Source: Methylobacterium aquaticum
GTDB taxonomy: Bacteria > Pseudomonadota > Alphaproteobacteria > Rhizobiales > Beijerinckiaceae
Length of the DNA: 55,346 nt
NCBI RefSeq assembly: GCF_001043915.1
Contig: NZ_LABX01000175.1
Span: 1 to 55,346 of the forward strand
Direction: 5' to 3'
In this document: piece by piece, positions 50,886-55,346 of the stretch
How the letters are laid out: every line of letters starts with the position of its first letter
Position numbering within the stretch: position 1 is the stretch's first letter
Program-made: the position numbers and the translations under genes
Notes under the pieces: model-generated
Databases searched by the model: none
The model's input: only the letters and a program-made list of their open reading frames with translations
Told to the model about the DNA's origin: nothing

Positions 50886-52234
50886 GGCCATTCATTCTGA
50901 GACGGTTTCCGGACGATCCGTCCGGACACCGTCTCAGCAAGCCCGCGCGGCGCCTGAGCGAGGCCGGTTTCCGCATCGCGAAGCGATCAATCGGAAACCG
51001 GAGGAGAGGGCGTCTCGCCGCCGCCCTGCTGTTCGCCGCGACGCCGGCTTTCGCCCTGGAGGACGGCGATCTCGGCCTGACCGTCACCGCCGAGGTGCCG
51101 GGCGGCGCAGCCCCATACCCGCGCGAGATGGTGCTGCTGCGCATCCGCGGCACCTACCGGGCGCAGATCGCCCTGGAGGATTTGCGCCAGCCGAGCCTGC
51201 CGCATTTCGGCTGGACCCAGCTCGGCCGCGACCACTGGTCCCGCGTGACGATCCAGGGCCAGGAGGCGCGCGGCTTCGAGCGCACGGTCGCGGTGTTTCC
51301 GCAGGGGCCCGGCCGCTTCGTCATCGATCCCTTCGTGCACCGCCTGACCATCGTCGATGGCGGCGAGCGCCGGGTGGTCGAGGTGCGCTCCGCCCCCCTG
51401 CCCCTGGAGGTCGCGGCTTGGCAGGGACCTGGCGGTCCGGATGCCCCCGAGCCCTGGTGGCTGGCGGCGCAGGACGTGACGGTGACCGACCAGTGGGAGC
51501 CCGAGCCCGAGACCCTCAAGCTCGGCGAGCCGGCCCGCCGCACCGTGACGCTCGACGCCCGCGGCGTCACCGCCGATGCCCTGCCGCCGCGGCCGGTCTT
51601 GCGCACCCGCGGCGTCCTCACCTTCGCCGGGCCGGTCGAGCGTCAGACCCGCATCACCCCGGCGGGCCCGGTGGCCCGGGTGACCTATCGCTGGGACGTG
51701 CGCCCCGGCGTGCCGGAGCCGATCACGCTCTCGGCGATCGCCATCCCGTGGTTCGACACAAGGGCGCGGGTGATGCGCGAGGCCGAGATCCCCGCCCGCA
51801 TCATCGGCGGCCGGGCCGCCAAGGTTGCCGAGGAAGCGCCCCCGCCCCCGGCCTCGCCCTGGCGGGCGCTCGCCGCGGGTCTCGCCGCCTTCGGGCTGGC
51901 CTTGAGCGCCTGGGGCCTCTCCCGCCATCGCGCGGCCCCGGCGGCCCCCGCCCTGCGGCGCCTCGCCCGGGCCGCCCGGCGGCGCGACGCGCGGTCCTTC
52001 CACGCCGCCCTCACCGATGCCGGTCGCCGTGACCCGGCCCTCGCGGCGGCGTGGCGGGCCGATCCCGGCCTCGGCCCGCGCCTTGCCGCCCTCGATGCCG
52101 CCCTGTTCGGCAAGGGCGACGTCCCGGTGCCGGCCCTTGACGGCCTCGTCCGGGACCTGAGAGCGATCCGGGCGCCCGCCGCGCCTGCGGACAGCCTCGC
52201 CCCCCTCGACGGCCCGCGCCCGGCGAAGGTCTGA
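50879..52234 (+). CDS. BatD-like protein with repeat-encoded N-terminal extension
   Basis: The 451-residue protein ends the operon. After a signal peptide core (RLAAALLFAATPAFALEDGD, about residues 45-62) come beta-sandwich domains of the BatD/oxygen-tolerance type. A membrane helix lies near residue 335 (ALAAGLAAFGLALSAWGLS), followed by a cytoplasmic tail. The first 40 or so residues are unusual because they are encoded by a palindromic DNA element (50897-51001) that runs in frame. No start codon lies between the element and the signal peptide core, so translation apparently begins at 50879 and reads through it. Confidence 0.82.
   Translation: MVRPFILRRFPDDPSGHRLSKPARRLSEAGFRIAKRSIGNRRRGRLAAALLFAATPAFALEDGDLGLTVTAEVPGGAAPYPREMVLLRIRGTYRAQIALEDLRQPSLPHFGWTQLGRDHWSRVTIQGQEARGFERTVAVFPQGPGRFVIDPFVHRLTIVDGGERRVVEVRSAPLPLEVAAWQGPGGPDAPEPWWLAAQDVTVTDQWEPEPETLKLGEPARRTVTLDARGVTADALPPRPVLRTRGVLTFAGPVERQTRITPAGPVARVTYRWDVRPGVPEPITLSAIAIPWFDTRARVMREAEIPARIIGGRAAKVAEEAPPPPASPWRALAAGLAAFGLALSAWGLSRHRAAPAAPALRRLARAARRRDARSFHAALTDAGRRDPALAAAWRADPGLGPRLAALDAALFGKGDVPVPALDGLVRDLRAIRAPAAPADSLAPLDGPRPAKV
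50897..51001. repeat. Palindromic element inside the 5' end of the batD-like gene
   Basis: Two strong hairpins lie side by side. In the first, CTGAGACGGT (50897-50906) pairs with ACCGTCTCAG (50928-50937), with inner arms TCCGGAC and GTCCGGA. In the second, CCGGTTTCCG (50964-50973) pairs with CGGAAACCGG (50992-51001), with ATCGC and GCGAT inside. This layout is that of a mobile palindromic unit. It keeps the reading frame open and encodes about 35 residues. Confidence 0.75.
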
Positions 52235-52323
52235 GATTCCGCGGGCCCGGCCCGAGGCCGGTTGCCTTCTCGGGCACCGACCCTGCATACCGCCGGCTCG
52301 AAGCCCGCAGGGTCGCGTTTGCC

Positions 52324-53568
52324 ATGACCGAAACCACCCCCCGCCTCGGCGCCCGCGTGATGGCGCTGATCGACGACCTCGCCCGCCACACCGACGAGCC
52401 CGGACGGCTGACCCGGCTCTACCTCTCGCCGGCCCACCGGGCGACCGCCGAGGCGGTGCTCGGCCTGATGCGGGATGCGGGGCTGAGCGCGCGGATCGAC
52501 GCCGCCGGCAGCGTGGTCGGGCGGATCGAGGGACGGGAACCGGGGCTGCCCGCCCTGGTGCTCGGCTCGCACATCGACAGCGTGGTCGATGCCGGGCGCT
52601 ACGACGGTCCCCTCGGGGTGGTGACGGGACTGGTCGTGGCGGAGGAGATCCGCGCCCGCGGCCTCGTCCTGCCCTTCGCCCTGGAGGTGGTCGCCTTCGG
52701 CGACGAGGAGAACGTCCGCTTCCCGACCTCGCTCTCGACCTCGAAAGCCTGGGCCGGGCAGTACAGGATGGAGTGGCTGGAGGGCCGCGACGCGGCCGGC
52801 ACCTCCCTGCGCGAGGCGCTGACGCAGTTCGGCGGCGACCCCGACGGCATCCCGGCCCTGGCCCGGGCGCGCGAGGCGATCGCCGGCTATCTCGAGGTCC
52901 ATATCGAGCAGGGCCCGGCCCTGGAGGCGGCGGTGCAGCCGGTGGGCGTGGTCTCGGCCATTGCCGGCCTGACCCGGGCGCGCTGCACCGTGACCGGCGA
53001 GGCGAACCATGCCGGCACGGTGCCGATGGGGATGCGCCGGGACGCCCTCGCGGCGGTCGCCGAGATGGCGCTTGCGGTCGAGCGCCTGAGCGAAGGCGTG
53101 GCCGGCACCGTCGCGACGGTGGGGTCGCTCACCGTGGTGCCGGGGGCCGTCAACGTGATCCCGGGCCAGGTCGATTTCAGCCTCGACGTGCGCGCGCCGG
53201 TGGAGGCCGATCGCCACGGGCTCTTCGCCGCGATCCAGGCCGCGTGCCGCGCGATCGCGCAGCGCCGCGGGGTCGGCTTCGCGAGCGAGACCTACATGGA
53301 CAATGCCGCGGTCGCGCTCGATCTCGGCCTGCAAGCCGCTCTCGACCGGTCGGCGCAGCGCCTCGGCTTCGCCCCCCTGCGGCTGCCCTCCGGCGCCACC
53401 CACGACGCGGTGGCGATGGCGGCGATCGGGCCGTCCGCGATGCTGTTTGTGCGCTGCCGCGGCGGCATCAGCCACAATCCGGCCGAATCGATCACCCTGG
53501 AGGATGCCGACGCGGCGACGCGGGTGCTTCTGGGCACGGTGCTCGATCTTGCGGGGCTGCCGCAGTGA
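52324..53568 (+). CDS. M20 family amidohydrolase (allantoate / N-carbamoyl amino acid hydrolase type)
   Basis: The 414-residue enzyme is of the Zn- or Mn-dependent M20 amidase group that includes allantoate amidohydrolase, ureidoglycolate hydrolase and N-carbamoyl-L-amino acid hydrolase. Metal motifs are LGSHIDSVVDAGRYDGPLGV (His, Asp) and VVAFGDEENVRFPTSLSTSK (Glu-Glu). EVHIEQGPALE with the third His and ANHAGTVPMGMRRDAL of the dimerisation domain are also present, and PSGATHDAVAMA near the end. The nearest companions are an oxidoreductase and a DUF429 gene, which do not fix the substrate; purine breakdown is plausible but unproved. Confidence 0.88.
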   Translation: MTETTPRLGARVMALIDDLARHTDEPGRLTRLYLSPAHRATAEAVLGLMRDAGLSARIDAAGSVVGRIEGREPGLPALVLGSHIDSVVDAGRYDGPLGVVTGLVVAEEIRARGLVLPFALEVVAFGDEENVRFPTSLSTSKAWAGQYRMEWLEGRDAAGTSLREALTQFGGDPDGIPALARAREAIAGYLEVHIEQGPALEAAVQPVGVVSAIAGLTRARCTVTGEANHAGTVPMGMRRDALAAVAEMALAVERLSEGVAGTVATVGSLTVVPGAVNVIPGQVDFSLDVRAPVEADRHGLFAAIQAACRAIAQRRGVGFASETYMDNAAVALDLGLQAALDRSAQRLGFAPLRLPSGATHDAVAMAAIGPSAMLFVRCRGGISHNPAESITLEDADAATRVLLGTVLDLAGLPQ

Positions 53569-53701
53569 CGCGGCCGGTCCTGTCCGCGAAGGCAGGATCA
53601 CGGAAGCCTCTCGTCTCCCACGCGCGACCTCAGGATGAGGGTGTGGGTCGGGCGGGGCGTCGAACAATCGCGCAAGCCCCGGGTAGCGAAAGAGTTCTTC
53701 C

Positions 53702-54976
53702 ATGCAACAGGACGAGCAGACGGCCGACATCGTGGTGGTCGGCGGCGGCATGGTGGGCCTGTCCTGCGCCATCGCCCTGAAGGATCGCGGGCAGGACGTG
53801 GTCCTGTGCGATCCCGGCGAGGCCCGGGCGCGGACCTCCTACGGCAATGCCGGCGTGGTCAGCCGCGGCTCGATCTTCCCGATGGCGAGCCCTGCCCTGT
53901 GGGGCAAGCTGCCGGCCTATCTGCGCAACGCCGATCCGGGCCTGCGGCTGCGCCACCTCCACTTGCTGCGGGTGATGCCCTGGGCGGTGCACTTTCTGGC
54001 GAGTGCCCGCACCTCGGCCTGGCGCCGGGCCGCCGACGCGCTGGCGCCCCTCACCAACGCCGCCTATCCGGAGCATCGGCGCCTCGCCGACCGGGCCGGC
54101 GTTCCTCACCTGCTGCGCGAATGCGGCTGGGTGAAGCTCTACCGGACGGATACTGCCTTCGCGGGTGCGGCCCTGGAGCGCGAGATCCTGACGCAGCACG
54201 GCGTGCCGTTCGAGATCCTGGACGGGCCGGCGGTTCAGGCGCTGGAGCCGGCGCTGATCCGCCCCTTCGCCCGGGCGATGCTGCTGCCGGAGACCGGCGC
54301 TGTCGGCGATCCCGGCGGCCTCGTCGAGGCCGCCGAGCGGCTGTTCGCCGGCCTCGGCGGCCGGTCGCTGCGCACCACCGTGAGCCGCCTCGAACCCAGA
54401 TCGGAGGGCTGGCGCGTCGTCCATCCGGGCGGCACCGTCCGGGCGCGGCAGGTGGTGCTGGCGACCGGGGCGGCGGCGCACGAGCTGTCGCGGCCCCTCG
54501 GCTACCGTTTCGCCTTCGCGGCCGAGCGCGGCTATCACCGCCACTACGCCCTGCACCCCGACAGCCCGGTCCTCACCCGCCCGATCTACGACACCGGCGC
54601 CGCCTCGATCCTGTCGCCGATGGGCGAGGGCCGGGTGCGGGTGCTCTCCGGCGTCGAGGTCGCGGACCGTCACGCGGAGCCGGATGACCGCCAGATCGAG
54701 GCGGCGGCCCGCGAGGCGGCCGGTACGGTGCGGCTCGGCCCACCCCTCGACAACCGGCCCTGGCTCGGCTCGCGCCCCTCGACCCCGGACGGCCTGCCGG
54801 TGATCGGGCCCGCGCCGCGCCATCCCGGCCTGATCTTCGCCTTCGGCCACGGCCATATCGGCCTTTCGACCGGCCCGATCACCGGCCAGCTCGTCGCCGA
54901 TCTCGCCACCGGCCGCATGCCGGCGGTGCCGGTGGCGCCGTTCGCGCCGGGGCGGCTGCTCGGATGGCCGTGGTGA
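53702..54976 (+). CDS. DadA-like FAD-dependent amino acid oxidoreductase
   Basis: The 424-residue flavoprotein is of the DAO family. The FAD-binding Rossmann motif VVGGGMVGLSCAIALKDRGQ lies at the N terminus, followed by the characteristic SYGNAGVVSRGSIFPMASP of D-amino acid dehydrogenase (DadA-like) proteins. A C-terminal PDGLPVIGPAPRHPG is followed by FGHGHIGLSTGPITGQLVAD. Such enzymes oxidise D-amino acids or secondary amines and feed electrons to the respiratory chain. It is 130 bases downstream of the M20 amidohydrolase on the same strand; the two could form an amino acid salvage unit. Confidence 0.88.
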   Translation: MQQDEQTADIVVVGGGMVGLSCAIALKDRGQDVVLCDPGEARARTSYGNAGVVSRGSIFPMASPALWGKLPAYLRNADPGLRLRHLHLLRVMPWAVHFLASARTSAWRRAADALAPLTNAAYPEHRRLADRAGVPHLLRECGWVKLYRTDTAFAGAALEREILTQHGVPFEILDGPAVQALEPALIRPFARAMLLPETGAVGDPGGLVEAAERLFAGLGGRSLRTTVSRLEPRSEGWRVVHPGGTVRARQVVLATGAAAHELSRPLGYRFAFAAERGYHRHYALHPDSPVLTRPIYDTGAASILSPMGEGRVRVLSGVEVADRHAEPDDRQIEAAAREAAGTVRLGPPLDNRPWLGSRPSTPDGLPVIGPAPRHPGLIFAFGHGHIGLSTGPITGQLVADLATGRMPAVPVAPFAPGRLLGWPW

Positions 54977-55040
54977 GAGGCCGGCGCGCGACCATGGCGC
55001 GTGCCGCCGGCGATCCCGGTCCGAGCGGGGAAACGGCAGC

Positions 55041-55346
55041 ATGACCTGGGTCGCGGGCGTGGACGGATGCCCGGGCGGCTGGGTCGCGGTGTTCGGGCCG
55101 CGCGACGGCCGGCCCGACCCCATCCGCGCCCGGGTGCTGCCGAGCCTGGCGGCGATCTGCGATGCGCCGGAGGCGCCCGCCATCGTGGCGGTCGACATCC
55201 CGATCGGCCTGCCGGATCGCGTCGGCCCCGGCGGCCGCACCGCCGAGGTGCTGGTCCGGGCGCTCCTCGGCCCGCGGCGCGCCTCGGTCTTCCCGACCTC
55301 GGCCCGCAGCGTCGTCTATGCCCCCGACTACACGGCGGCGATCGCC
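55041..55346 (+). CDS. DUF429 family protein (partial, cut by window end)
   Basis: The first 102 codons are visible, and the reading frame is open to the last base. The start MTWVAGVDGCPGGWVAVFG carries the family's opening GVDGCxxGW, an RNase H-like first strand. VAVDIPIGLPD then gives the second acidic strand, and RRASVFPTSARSVVY matches the conserved SVFPxPxR region. DUF429 proteins are predicted RNase H-fold nucleases of unknown role. AGCGGGGAAA is the ribosome site. It follows the oxidoreductase by 64 bases. Confidence 0.85.
   Translation, partial: MTWVAGVDGCPGGWVAVFGPRDGRPDPIRARVLPSLAAICDAPEAPAIVAVDIPIGLPDRVGPGGRTAEVLVRALLGPRRASVFPTSARSVVYAPDYTAAIA

Overview
The window reads as chromosomal DNA of a high-GC alphaproteobacterium, most likely a Methylobacterium or a close relative. 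The grounds are uniformly GC-rich codon use, hemE next to the DUF299/maf/aroE/coaE/dnaQ series as around the Caulobacter origin, hisD flanked by DUF2948 and UPF0262 genes, and small secreted proteins typical of the group. The genus is inferred. I found no tRNA, rRNA, insertion sequence, prophage or CRISPR array.

Layout. 1-5.5 kb: palindromic repeat, hisS, an O-antigen-ligase-like membrane protein, and a bile-acid-symporter-type transporter divergent from a LysR regulator. 5.5-11.2 kb: DUF2948-hisD-UPF0262-LMW phosphatase, small secreted proteins and azlCD. 11.2-13.8 kb: small genes, including a possible NepR-like anti-sigma factor, then two overlapping envelope genes. 14.1-17 kb: a strongly divergent PEP carboxylase homologue. 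17-23.6 kb: secreted and membrane proteins of unknown role, a LuxR-type regulator, a lipid kinase and TerC. 24.1-28.8 kb: a tight five-gene minus-strand operon with a response regulator, a coiled-coil protein, a trans-envelope OmpA-domain protein, a Ras-like GTPase and a histidine kinase. 29.1-32.6 kb: acid phosphatase, alpha/beta hydrolase homologue, hemJ and hemE. 32.6-33.1 kb: a non-coding region with a perfect CtrA box, a DnaA box and GANTC sites, the probable replication origin. 33.1-37.5 kb: ppsR-type regulator, maf, aroE, coaE, dnaQ and a HigBA-like toxin-antitoxin pair. 37.5-42.2 kb: gcvTHP. 42.5-45.3 kb: homodimeric-type pyruvate dehydrogenase E1. 45.8-52.2 kb: a seven-gene MoxR-DUF58-DUF4381-VWA-VWA-TPR-BatD operon. 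52.3-55.3 kb: M20 amidohydrolase, DadA-like oxidoreductase and a DUF429 gene cut by the window end.

The most unusual system is the 24.1-28.8 kb operon. It pairs a small GTPase, with an altered switch II, with a single-pass protein. That protein carries a Roadblock/longin-like cytoplasmic region, a 51-residue-repeat coiled coil and a C-terminal OmpA peptidoglycan-binding domain. All are co-encoded with a two-component pair. This suggests GTPase control of a peptidoglycan-anchored envelope tether; the function is inferred.

Repeats are a second theme. A structured palindromic family occurs in three intergenic copies whose hairpins keep pairing while their bases change. Another palindromic element lies in frame inside the 5' end of the batD-like gene. 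Longer GC-rich palindromes flank hisS, gcvP, hemE and aceE.
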